A stretch of 64,000 nucleotides of DNA from Montifringilla adamsi. Taxonomy: Eukaryota > Chordata > Aves > Passeriformes > Passeridae. The DNA lies in NCBI GenBank assembly GCA_017590115.1, contig JAGGNK010003336.1, positions 806,001 to 870,000 on the forward strand. Direction: 5' to 3'. Made by a program: the position numbers and the translations under genes. This document shows positions 51,301 to 62,400 of the stretch, in pieces (the first letter of the stretch is position 1; every line of letters begins with the position of its first letter). The notes beneath the pieces are model-generated. The model worked only from the letters and a program-made list of their open reading frames with translations, searched no databases and had not been told where the DNA came from.

Positions 51301-52889
51301 TGTAACAACATCTAACCTGGGACTGCACCACAAAAGTTTAAAAAAGAGTTGTTCCTAATGGTATTAACAGTGCTTTTTTTTTGCTACAAAATCCAGTGTA
51401 AATAAATGTAGTTGTAAATAAACAGAATCTGTCTCTGATGTTAAAGAATTTTCCTCAGAAAATTTGCCTTATTGAATAGAAAGCTGGATTTTTACCTATA
51501 ACAGTTCATAATTACAATCCAAATTTTTATCTGCCTGGCCTTCTTTACTGCATATATAAAATTCAATTTCCAAAGTGAAAAAAGACCAAAAAAAGATTGG
51601 AGAGAGATATCTCAGAAAATTAATCCCAGAACATTATCTCAGCTCTTGCCCATGATGCAGACTCTGATTACATGATCACATATTTATGTCCTCAGCATCT
51701 GAGGCTTTCCATTCTTATCAAATAAGTTCCCAAATACCTCAAAGGCAGAGCTAAAAAACTCTTCCAACTTCATTGAAAGAATTGATAGGATCAAGTAAAT
51801 GAGGCATTAAAATGACTCTGGTTTTGCAGATCATCAACTCTGCTTCAAGTTAAGGCCTGAATTTGGCAAAAAAAGCAACAGCCAACCATGTGCTGACTCA
51901 CCTCCACAGGCATCCTGGCTTTAGCAGGAGTCCTGGAAAGTTGGTGGCTTCTGATTTGCAAGCTTGGGAATGATATCTGGAAATATAGAGCTCTAACCAA
52001 AGGAGGATTCGGGATATAGAATAGTTGAGGAATAGTCAGGCAGCCAGGAATGGCTTTGAGGAACACATCTGGCTCATTTCATGTTGGATTCTATTTAGGG
52101 AATGAATTAAGGGTCTGATAATAAGCTGGAGGATAAAAATAATGTAAAAAAGTAATGAGTGAAGTTGTCAGGTTGCAAAACTTCAGTGATTCTCACCCAG
52201 GCAAACATCTGGACCCAATGCATGCACACACTTCAATGACTTAAATTTCTCCTTCACATGCAGGAGATCCTGATGGAAATTATAAAATTCCCAATTTAAC
52301 TGGGATACTAAGGGGCAAATAGCTCATTTTAATGCAGAAGATACATTAGGGAGAATTGACTGTGATAACAAGGAGTATTTCAAAAATAAAAATTATGTTC
52401 AGTAATTAGAACATTGAATGAAAACTGAGAGAAAGAGAACAACTCCTCCACTTAATGCCTACATGGAATTATTACTTCCCTCCAGCCCAATATAAGCACT
52501 AGAGTCACAAAACAAAATAAGTTTTAAGAATGAGACAGTTTATACACACAAAAAATGCCTTTGTGGTGAGTGCCAACAAAGAACACATTGTACATTAATT
52601 GCTGGTCTCTCAGTCCAGACCATCTGTCTGTGGATGTAATGAAGCCTGGCAGCACTGCTGCTATTTGCTCAGGAACTAAAATTGGGTCTGAGCTAAGCCC
52701 TCCTCACTGCCTTGTTACACCCCCAGCTGGACTTTAGCAAGTGCAGCTCCCAAAGCCCAGCTCAGGGCAGGAGCGAGCCTGCTGGGCCTGCAGGGAGCCC
52801 GGAGGGTGTGAGCAGGGCTGCTGAGACAGCAGAGCCCCCCAAGGGGGCAGAGAGCCCTGTCCCTGCTGTGCCTCCCCAGGGACAGCATG
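48345..52889. other. AT-rich noncoding sequence, no gene seen
   Basis: This unique DNA has an A18 tract (48892-48909) and an A/C-rich patch near 51003-51125 that includes a short (AC)n run. Open frames reach 145 codons (50464-50901) without a recognisable domain. No promoter or splice structure is evident. Confidence 0.5.
48892..48909. repeat. Poly-A tract (18 A)
   Basis: This is an uninterrupted A18 with no AATAAA just upstream. Confidence 0.85.
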
Positions 52890-53432
52890 GCCACTGCATG
52901 GCCAGCCTGCCTCCAGCACTGCCGGGCGCACTGCAGGGAAGCACTGCAGGGACACCTGACTGCAGGGACAGCCACTGCAGGGACAGCCACTGCAGGGACA
53001 CCTGACTGCATGGACAGCCACTGCATGGCCAGCCTGCCTCCAGCACTGCCGGGCCACTGCAGGGACAGCACTGCAGGGACAGCCCCACTGCAGGGACAGC
53101 ACTGCAGGGACAGCCCCACTGCAGGGACAGCACTGCAGGGACAGCCCCACTGCAGGGACAGCACTGCAGGGACAGCCCCACTGCAGGGACAGCACTGCAG
53201 GGACAGCACTGCAGGGACAGCACTGCAGGGACAGCCCCACTGCAGGGACAGCACTGCAGGGACATCCACTGCAGGGACAGCCACTGCAGGGACAGCACTG
53301 CAGGGACAGCACTGCAGGGACAGCCCCACTGCAGGGACACCTGACTGCAGGGACAGCCCCACTGCAGGGACAGCACTGCAGGGACATCGCACTGCAGGAC
53401 AGCCCCACTGCAGGGACAGCCACTGCAGGGCT
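52890..53432. repeat. GC-rich CTGCAG minisatellite
   Basis: About 540 bp is built from short units sharing the core ACTGCAGGGACA. I count 30 CTGCAG sites and three diverged CTGCATGG variants. From about 53056 the units alternate between 14 bp (AGCACTGCAGGGAC) and 17 bp (AGCCCCACTGCAGGGAC), giving a 31-bp higher-order dimer, with 15- and 16-bp variants (AGCCACTGCAGGGAC, ACCTGACTGCAGGGAC) at the edges. A 26-bp non-core segment ending in CTCCAGCACTGCCGGGC is present twice (near 52900 and 53025), which shows a block duplication. The units contain no stop in most frames, so frames of 200-260 codons open on both strands (minus 52715-53497, plus 52887-53492). They encode only repeated Cys/Ser/Pro/Val/Leu or Thr/Ala/Gly-rich text and are not genes. 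Confidence 0.93.
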
Positions 53433-53482
53433 CCCGATGCAAATCTAGCTGGGTGTGTGTCCATGGAAAAACATGGCACCTT

Positions 53483-53571
53483 CACACAGTGACACACTCA
53501 CACAGTGACACACTCACAGAGCGACACACTCACACAGTGGCACACTCACAGTGACACGACACGCTCACAGA
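53483..53571. repeat. 16-bp CACACAGTGACACACT array
   Basis: There are four units of 16 bp (53483-53498, 53499-53514, 53515-53530 and 53531-53546) followed by degraded copies to about 53571. The unit is unrelated to the CTGCAG core of the larger array that ends 50 bp upstream. Confidence 0.88.
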
Positions 53572-54704
53572 GCCCATGAGGAAATGTTCTTGCCTGCAGC
53601 TTTTGAGGGGCCAGCAGAACGTGCAGCCCTGGGAAGGCTGCAGACTCCAGCTGCCCTGTGGTGCCCACCCAGCCTGCAGGGTGGGGTGTGCCGTGACCTC
53701 CAGGCTCACTCCCTGTGCCCAAGCCACCCCTGGGCAGCTGCTGAGCTGCTCTGCTGCCCAAGAGGAAGGGCTGAGCTGTCCCTGGGCGTGTGCCTGCCCT
53801 CCAGGCACTGCTGGCAAGGCAACACGACCCAGGCAGGATCTGTGCAGCTGGCTGGCAAAGCCAGACCTCGCTGCAGCTCTGTGGCAGCAGTCCAGTCACT
53901 GCTCCTGCTAACATACCAGTTTTAGGATGTGGGTGGCCAAAAAAAAGAGCCATTTTCATATAGATGTAATTGACACAGCTCTCTGAAAGGATGTGGCCAT
54001 GTTGCTGCAAAGCTGCTCTTTGGAAAGCTGGATTCATCAGCTCCCAGCCTGCTGGGGAAGACTGATTACTTGTCATTATTTTCTGGCTTCAAGTCCAACT
54101 CGGAGAAGATAGAGGTTCTACTGCTTTCCAGATTTTTCCCCAGGAAATCTGTCCTGATCTCAGAAGGTTTGGTGGTTTTTTGGTTTTTTTTTTTTGGTTG
54201 ATTTTTTATTATTGTATTGCCAGAATCTTCTGAAGCACTCAGGTGTTTGGGATTCTAAACAACACACTGACATGGGGAGAAAACATTTTTCACCATTAAT
54301 TAAAATCCTGCAAAGAACTTGTGACAGATGGAAGTGATTGAACCTATTGCTATAGGGAAAGGTCAATTCCATTACAATGATTTTTTCACTCCAAAAAATT
54401 AATTATTCATTGTTGAAGATACCACTGGAGAGTCTAAAGAGGATTTTTTTCCCCAAAGTCAGAACAAGCATTCAAAGAGTTCCTATCAGATGGAAAAGGC
54501 ACTCCTGCACTCAGACCAAAAAGCTGGAGAGAAGTTGTTCTGCCCCATCCATGTACCTAGAAAAATGCTAAATTTTTTTCATTGATTCAAACTGATTTGC
54601 TATAACATCCAATGCATATTCAATTTCCAGAATTTCATTCTAACAGGGGCACAGGTTTTGTGAAAATTTGGATGTTTTCCATTATATAAACTGGTTTTCA
54701 TTTA
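53572..54704. other. Noncoding sequence flanking the minisatellite
   Basis: A GC-rich part (53572-53910) carries overlapping open frames on both strands (up to 176 codons, minus 53546-54076) with no recognisable domain. The sequence becomes AT-rich after about 54060, with a T-rich patch near 54175-54210. Confidence 0.5.
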
Positions 54705-54866
54705 ATGGAATCAGAAAATATCTGGAGCTGGAAGGGACTCCAAGGACCATCCAGTCGAGCTCCTGTCTCTGCCCAGGACACCCCAACAATCCCACCCCAT
54801 GCCTGAGAGTGTTGTCCAAACACTCCTGGAGCTCTGGCACCCTTGGGGCTGTGACCATTTTCCATG
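54705..54866 (-). mobile_element. CR1 LINE 3' remnant, minus strand
   Basis: The plus strand shows TGGAATCAGAAAATATCTGG, then AGCTGGAAGGGACTCCAAGG, ACCATCCAGTCGAGCTCCTG, CAGGACACCCCAACAATCCC and TGTCCAAACACTCCTGGAGC. This is the reverse complement of the CR1 3' region and belongs to an older type than the 32.3/48.1 kb copies. It is cut off near CTGTGACCATTTTCC. Confidence 0.85.
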
Positions 54867-54982
54867 TGGATATTTAGATTTTTTCCTGAAAACAATATGT
54901 GTATCTGTACCTGAGGGGGAAAAATAAGTGTTGATAGCAACACTAAAAATGGGAATTAAAGATGAAAATCAGTATCTAATAC
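54867..54982. other. Spacer between opposed CR1 remnants
   Basis: This is a short AT-rich segment of about 116 bp without recognisable features. Confidence 0.5.
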
Positions 54983-55411
54983 TGGGTTCCCCAGTGAAGA
55001 AAGAGACTGGAGAGTCCAGTGGAGAGTCACTGAGGTGATTGGGAGACTGGAGCCTGTCTCAGGCAAGGAAAGGCTGGGAGAGCTGGGACTGGGAGAGCTC
55101 TTCAAAAGGAGATAAAGATCTGTAAAGCTCTAAAGGGAGGGGGTACAGAAGGTGGGCCAGGACCTTCCCAGAGGTGCTCAGTGACAGGCAATGGGCACAG
55201 GCTGAAACACAGGGGGTTCTACCAGAACATCAAAAAACACTATTTACTGTGAAGGTGACCAAGCACTGGTGCAGCTTGCCCAGAACAGTTGTGAAGATGC
55301 TTGGAGATATTCAAAAGTTATCTGATCCTGGTGACTCTTCTTGAGCAGTGGGATGGGACAAGAAGTCCTCTGGAGGTCTCTTCTCACCTCAGCCTTAGGT
55401 CCTGTGATCCC
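54983..55411 (+). mobile_element. CR1 LINE 3' fragment, plus strand, old
   Basis: This is a plus-strand CR1 3' region. It begins GGGTTCCCCAGTGAAGAAAG, then GAGAGTCCAGTGGAGAG, GAGACTGGAGCCTGTCTC, CAGAGGTGCTCAGTGACAGG, CAATGGGCACAGGCTGAAAC and TGGAGGTCTCTTCTCACCTC, and ends near CCTGTGATCCCAG. It is more diverged from the CR1 3' consensus as I remember it than the other copies, and the order of blocks is intact. It is 5'-truncated. Confidence 0.87.
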
Positions 55412-58400
55412 AGGTGCTGGTTGTAAAGGGCTCTCCTGCAGGGAGAAATAGGTGGGAATGGGGACTCAGGAGAAAACCAGTGCTCCTCTTTGGGCACCTA
55501 AATGTCCTTCCCAAGCAGACAGCTCAGATCCTGAGGGTCAGACCTTGCTCTGGTGAACATCCCTCTGGGGTAGGGGAGTCACCCCCCTTCCACTGTAACA
55601 ACACAAATGTCTTGCTCCCTAAAAGCAGCTCCTGCCATTGATAACTCTGGTCTGAATCATCAACTCTATTCCACTGGGAAAACAAGATTTATTATTCCCC
55701 ATGTTTCTCTTGACTTCTGATGTAATGGTCCAGCAAATGCCAACACCAGAGCACTCATCCTCTTTTGGCAAGAGGAACAGGAACAGTGGGTCAAGAGTTC
55801 CCAGAAAAATTGACAAAATTGTAACTCACCAATGGACAAAACAAATCTATTTTTCCAGGCTGCCTGTTCTTCCGTGGTGTGAATTAAATGAAATCCCACA
55901 ATAGCCAACATTTTTAGATGTCTGTATGAGCAAAGAGATGTGGCCTCCTTTTGCCACCCTGGGACTGCAGCAGCTGATAATGGAGTCAGTGGTATAATAC
56001 CAACTCCAGATCTATTTGAGCACTGTCTGAAACCTGATTGTGCATGACTCTCAGAGAGCATAAGCCATGAAAAGTACCTTTGATACAGCCTAAAACTCCC
56101 CAATCTTTTTCATTTTTATAGTTTCATAGTCTTGCAAGCTTGAAAATTCCTTAGAGAACATGTGGTAAAACAAAAAAAAACGAATGTAAGTAACACATTT
56201 TTGCAATTGGTGCCAGCCCAATGGGACTGAAAATGTGTTGTGCAAAGATATAGGGAAGCAGAGAGGACAAGAATACCCTTCTTTCAGAAAGTTAGAAGTT
56301 CAACATCTCTTCATGAGACATGAAAAAAAAAAAGATGAAAAATACGGAGCTACGTAATGTATCTCACTGAAATCTTCAGCCTGACCCAAGGACCAGAATC
56401 TCATTTGCTTTATGACACTTTAAACCTTCCACTAACAAATCAGAAACAAACACAAATAATTTGCACCCAAAGCTGCTCTGAAATGTTCTGGCAGAATAAA
56501 GTGACACATTTCATTATTTCTTAATCTTCTATAAATGTGGCCTGCAGCCAAAAGGACAGTCCTGGTTTCCAGAACTCTGATTCTCACATCTAATTGAGAT
56601 CTAGTCCTAAACCAAAAGTTTATCCAGTTGCATCCACTTTCACCTGATTCCAAAGACCAGGAATTCACCTGATGACAATGATGGGGTTCAAGGGTGAGGC
56701 TGTGTTTTATCTACAGTTTACTCTGTAGGGTACAGCAGGACAGCAGGAGCTGGATCCCACCTAGAACAAGAGTCCCAAAAAATAGGTTATGCTTTGCTGC
56801 TAAATTTAACTTGTGAAAAAAGAACAGATCAAGCTTTTTGGAAGTCCAAGTGAGTATTTACAGGATTTCCATTTGGAGCTTTTGAGTCATCATATTTTCA
56901 ATCTAGCCTGAAAGTCCAAACAAAATTCTTAGTTTATCTTGGTTACTAGCTAACTTATGCCATTAAAAGATGGAATAAATATTTGCAAATGTTTGCAAAT
57001 GTTTTCCAAATTTGTAAACTAAGAATGTGCATGACATTAAAAAAAGCCACTACTTATAAAAAAATCCCTACACTAAATTGTCTACCCACCTTCCTTGCAC
57101 TGGGACAAAAGGAGCAGTATTACAGAGGAAATATCAGTTTGGCTGCCTGAACATGTTGTTGATATAAAACAAACTGTTCTTACTTCCTGAACAATCCATT
57201 CCACATATTTCTTTTTAATGAGTCCTTGATGTAGAAAGGCAGAAAAATAGTCAAACATACCTCTGCAAAAGCAAAGATTCAGATAATTTTCCTATTATCT
57301 CCATTGCAATCAAATTACTTAAGAGCAGTATCTCTTTAGGATGATAGAAATGCATATTTTGATAGATTTCAAGGCCTCTCTAGCAAGGCCACTTCTAAAT
57401 GAGATGAAATACTCCCGTTTCAGTTTTCTGGTAGTCAGTGCACAATTTTTACACAAGGCAAAAATGTAGCTGGCCCTGACTTGAACAACATTGGGGGTAA
57501 TAAAGACAAAGAAACATCTCACCCTCCTGTGTACTCTCTGCTAAGTGGCTTTGGGGAGCCACAGGAAAGCTCCCTGAAAATCTCTCTGCAATTATTTTTT
57601 GTGGTGATTGTGGAGAATGACATGTGGCAGGTAAAATACTCTGCAGACGCTGCTGAAAAGAGTGGCTAACCTGGAGAAGGGAGGATGGATGTACCCCAGT
57701 GCTCAGCAGACTGTCCAGAGCCACCTCTGCAGGGCTCAGTGGAGCAGGCACTGCTCTGCCAGGGGGGAGCAATTACCAGTTACAATATGGCTCAGAGTAA
57801 AAACCCACTAGAGCTGATGCAGGGATGAGAGGATGAAGTCTCCTTCAGATTCACTCCCAGCTGTGCTCTGTTTCATACACAATTTCTGCTCAGTAATAGT
57901 CCCATCATCCCCCAAAATTGTGCTGAGAGCATTTTTATCTGACGTCCCAAATCTCAACCAGCCATGCCTTGGGAAGGTAAACAACAAGTCAAGATTTCCC
58001 ATAGAAAAGTACCCAAAGCTGTAAAAAAACCTATCTTAGGCACAGTTATAGCTCAGTGAATAAAAACAAAGTGTAGATATTTCCACAAGTACATGTAGTT
58101 GATTCCAGTCCAACTGGAAGGATCTTAATCATATTTACAAAGTCTCCCATTTATTCGTGAAAATACCTGTGATACACTAGGAAATACACTATGAAATTTT
58201 GGGATTATTTAACATCAATGTTAAGTCATTAATTTCAACGAGTACCTGAAATAAAAATATTTTGTTTCCAAGGTTATGGGTACTAGCAGAAATGTAAGAA
58301 AATTTCAGTACAAACTCAGTTTGCAAATGATTCTGGGACTAGCAAGCACTCAAAGACAAGAATAAATGTTCTCATGCAGACATATCAGTACTCACACAAA

Positions 58401-58919
58401 CAAATCAGATCTCTTCATCATGTTTATTCATTTAAAAAAAAAAAGCCTCTTTTAAAAAATGAGGTGTCTACAAGCTCTGCTAGAGTTTTTTTCTCCTTCC
58501 TCATGAAGGAAAGCTTATTTATGTGAGTAGCATCTTGGGCTATTTGCAAGACTTCCCATTTTGATGTCACTGAGATTTTACAGACTGAATGGGACTTCAC
58601 ACCAACACTCTCTGGCTACCAGGGCCAGCTGAAAGGGGTAGGTAGCTCAGTTCCAGTCCCACCTCCATTTCTCTTAAAGCAGGGTTAAGCCTGTTGCCTT
58701 AAAAACGAACAAAAATCCTCCTCAAAGCACCAATGAAATGGTCCTGAACCCATGACTGTGACAAGAAGTGCTGCTTTGTCTGTGTCACAGGGCTCTCCTG
58801 ATGGCACTGAGGGACCAGTGTCCTGCTCAGAGGAGAGGCAGGGCTGGGACCCAACCCCTGAGACACGATGCACTCAGCACACCCCTCCCACCTCCCCAAA
58901 TGAAGCTCCAGCTCCCAAC
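55412..58919. other. AT-rich noncoding sequence, no gene seen
   Basis: This unique sequence has scattered short A runs (for example 56318-56330 and 58434-58444) and a TTTGCAAATG duplication near 56980-57000. A 145-codon minus-strand frame (55666-56103) has no recognised domain. Confidence 0.5.
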
Positions 58920-59452
58920 TGTGGTCACCCCCTGTATATTGTATTACTGTATTCACCCCCTGTATATTGTTTTCTATGTTTCACACAAGTTGCCCATAGG
59001 TGTTGTCAAATAATCTTTATTAGAAGCTGCAATGGATGAGTAATGAGATGGTTGACTCTCACAATTAAAAGGCAAATATTATGTATATGTTAAGAGAAGC
59101 TTTATAGATTTATAGTTGTGTTTCACCCCCTTGCACTGTTATCCGGGGGTGGCCTGGCTTTGGGATATTTGGGAGGGTTGGCTCATTACTATGGCAGCAC
59201 CTGACCGCCAATCAAGGTGTAAGGAAGTGATCTCTACCACAAGACAGCAAAGAAGGAGTCAATTGACAAGACTTTGGGAGGGGCTAAAGGGTTAAAAGGC
59301 AGAACATCCATTGTGTGGATGAGCACATGGTGGAAAAAAAATCCTTTGCTCCCATTGCTGTAATATTTTCTCTATTCAGTCTTCTGTTGTATTTTTTGGA
59401 TAAGGTTTTAATAAACCTTCTAAATATTTGGAAGTGAGTAGCATTTCTCACA
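58920..59452 (+). mobile_element. Solo LTR-like endogenous retrovirus element, plus strand
   Basis: About 530 bp begins TGTGGTCACC and ends CTCACA, the usual TG...CA form. A perfect 17-bp direct repeat (TCACCCCCTGTATATTG) lies at 58925-58941 and 58953-58969. Downstream are a CCAAT box (59208-59212), a TATA-like TTAAAAGG (59292-59299) and AATAAA (59410-59415), about 115 bp after the TATA box and 37 bp from the 3' end. These features fit an LTR. A target duplication was not found at the proposed ends, so the true 5' end could differ (for example 58948 or 59117). No internal retroviral sequence is adjacent. The family is not determined. Confidence 0.6.
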
Positions 59453-62400
59453 AAGCTTTTAGGAGAGCTGCTGGGCAGTGTGGTGGATAATCAGCATTTC
59501 TGTGCTGTCTGTTACTGGGTATATGCTGGTTGCACGCCCTGGCACTGGGGGCTGTGCTGTGCCCAGGCTGGCAGCAGCCAGCACGTGCCCGTGGCCGCAG
59601 TGATGAGGATGCAGCTGTTTAACACGGCCACAGTGAAGCACTGAAAGTGCTGCAGGAGGAGAATGATTGCAGCCAGCAGGCATCCATCACCTGGCGCTAC
59701 AGAAATATAGAGTCATTGTAATAGAACAATATCACATGATAAATACCTTCCCCCTTGAAATCCTTGTGCCTCAGCGTTTAGGGATGATGTATGGCCAGGC
59801 TTCACCTTGACATTTTCCCCCTAGCAGCAGACTGTTGTCCTGTGGCATTTTTCTTTGAGGACACATCAGACAAATTTTTGGGGAGGAAGAACAGGAATGA
59901 ACTTATATACTCCTGAAAGGAAAGAAACAACTACTATTTAAATTAAGAAGTTCAGGAGAGGAACATCTTTGTCTAATCAGAATTTTAGTATCAGAATGGC
60001 TTTGGTTTCCTTTTCTCATGTAACATTTACCAATATTCTCTCAGACCCTGATTTAGCGTATTTTTCCCCCACATTCCTCTCCATGTTCCCAGGATCTCTC
60101 CTGACAGTTCTCTCTTTGTGGAGATGATTATTCCTAGGACAGGGAAAATAGTTCTTTGTAGAACTCCACAGCTATTTGGTTTATGTGGGGACGAAAATCT
60201 GCTTCTTTTCTTACATCTCCATTGGACTGTTTGCTACAGCCATGGTTGTGAGGGAGGGAAAATGCTCACTGGCCTGGCTTCAGCAGCTTACAGAAGGCAG
60301 AATCTAAACGACCTCAGGATTTATGCCTGTTAGAAACATCCTTTCCAAATATTGTGGCTCCAACAACTTCCTACCACATTCTGATCCACAGAACACAAAA
60401 TGTCTGTGAAAACTGTGACATTGTGACAGCTCAGGCTGTGAATTTTGCTCTTTTTTGTGAGGCATGGGGAAACTATGGAAAAGGAGCCCCATCACAGAGC
60501 ATTGTTATGTGTTTATGGGCTGGAGACACATTTTTCTGGTGATATGGCATTAAAACTTTAAACAGTTATGTGCTTTAAGCAGTAAAGAGGAGACTAATGA
60601 GGTCCTCTCAAAAGTCAAACTTTCAGGTGGCTTCACAACTACACGAAATTTTTGTGACTTGCTTCCCAGAGAAAGTAGAAAGAGGAATTTTAAAAAGAAA
60701 TTGCTTTAATGCTATTCGTTTCTCACCACCTGCAAAGCTATGCTGACTTACTGCTCAAGGTTTAAAGGCTTATGGATTGGGAAGGAGGCAAACAATAAAC
60801 ACCTTTTAGCAGCCTTGAAAAGAAAGTAGCACAGCTTAAAACTTTTCTCAGTGTTTTATCAGCCCACAGAATTTCTACTCTGTATTACAATACCAACCCC
60901 AAGTTTGAGCTGGAGTGATCGAGTATTCATGGCAAAAGCAGGTTATGGCAAGGCACTGCATTTTGTGGCATGAACTTCATCACTAAATGAAAGGTAATCC
61001 TGAAATGTGTCGCATAGGCTATATAAATCTATTTTTAAATTCAGAAGGGCTTAAAATAGGAAGAAAGGCAATGAAGCATTTTAAAGATGTTGAAAAAAAA
61101 CCTATTACACAGTGAAGTTCATTACCACTGGTAATACAATTGGATTTCACAAAACCAGTTTGTAAATAATTGCATATGAACTGCACATGGTTGCTCACAG
61201 TTTACACATGATTACAGTTTGATTGCAGAGACAACCATACAAACAATGAGCTCAATTTACCCAATAGTTGTAGACATTTTGCAAATGGATTCTGTATACT
61301 TAAATCCATTTGGTTAAACGCACTCAGTAAATATTTTTCAGCTGGGAGCCCATGCAGGGAACTCGGTGAGGGTTTTCTATAGTTCAGTGCTCAGACCTCA
61401 GCAGAGATTCTTCTGCTGTTGTCTGACTCACCTGCTTTTCACATTTTCTTTTCTCCTCTCGTCTCTCTGTCATTTTTGTTTTGTGGGGACTGATCAAAAA
61501 TCCATGACAGTCCATGCAGAACCCCCAGCAATAATATGTCCCAGGCTGTTCTGTCAGAAACTGGTGCCATGGACAATGACATGGAATTCACACCTATTCC
61601 CAGTGAATCCCCTATGAATTCCCTGTGAATTCCCTATTCCCACACATATTCACACCTGTTCTTCATGGTGTCCTGCTGCAGTGGCACAAGAGGGGACAGC
61701 CTGATGCTGGGAGAGCTGCCGGGGCTGGATAAAGTTAAGTTAGAGCCTGAGAGTTGCCAGGAAGATGTGCCCAAAACACATCTGTGTTTCCATGCCTCTT
61801 AAGCCTGTCCCATCGGGCTGGAGCCCTCTCAGTCACAGGCTCTGCTGAGCTGCCAGGTCCTGACTGCCACTTTCACAGGCAGAAGCTTTCCAGAACACAC
61901 AGGGCTCCTCCAGCCCTGGCTGGAGCCTGGAGAAGGCACAGCCTCAAGAGAGCAGAGTGGCCAAGTCTGCCAGGAGATTTCTGCCAGCTCAGGGTGGTGC
62001 CAGTATTTCAGGCAGTCATTAGATGGAAGAGCACCTGCAACACCTCAGGCGTGTAGGACAGAGAACATTCAGTATCAAGGAATTTGAAAAAATCATTAGT
62101 TATACTTTTCTTTTTTTAAATAGGTGTTGGAACAGGGCAAGACAAGAATTTTCTTTCCTCACCAAAATGTTTCAACTGCTATTTTTTTTTTTTTAACCCC
62201 GTCGCAAAAATAACAAATTTGGAAAGCTTAGGAAAGCTTCACCAAGCAAGGATGACTGTCTAACCGGTTCTGGATTTACACACAGACAGTGTAAATCTGC
62301 CCCTTTGGATGGGGATGGGGCAAGGGGAAGGTGTCCTCTGTAGTGAATAAGATTTTGATTTTGTCTTACATTGCTTTTCAAATCACCTACAAGAGCAAAC

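Noticed and set aside
52890..53571. Possible CRISPR-like array
   Set aside because: The units are contiguous tandem repeats with no unique spacers, in vertebrate-type DNA.
59453..59700. Coding exon beside the LTR
   Set aside because: Frames are open on both strands for only 50-75 codons, with no recognisable protein and no splice sites that keep a frame.
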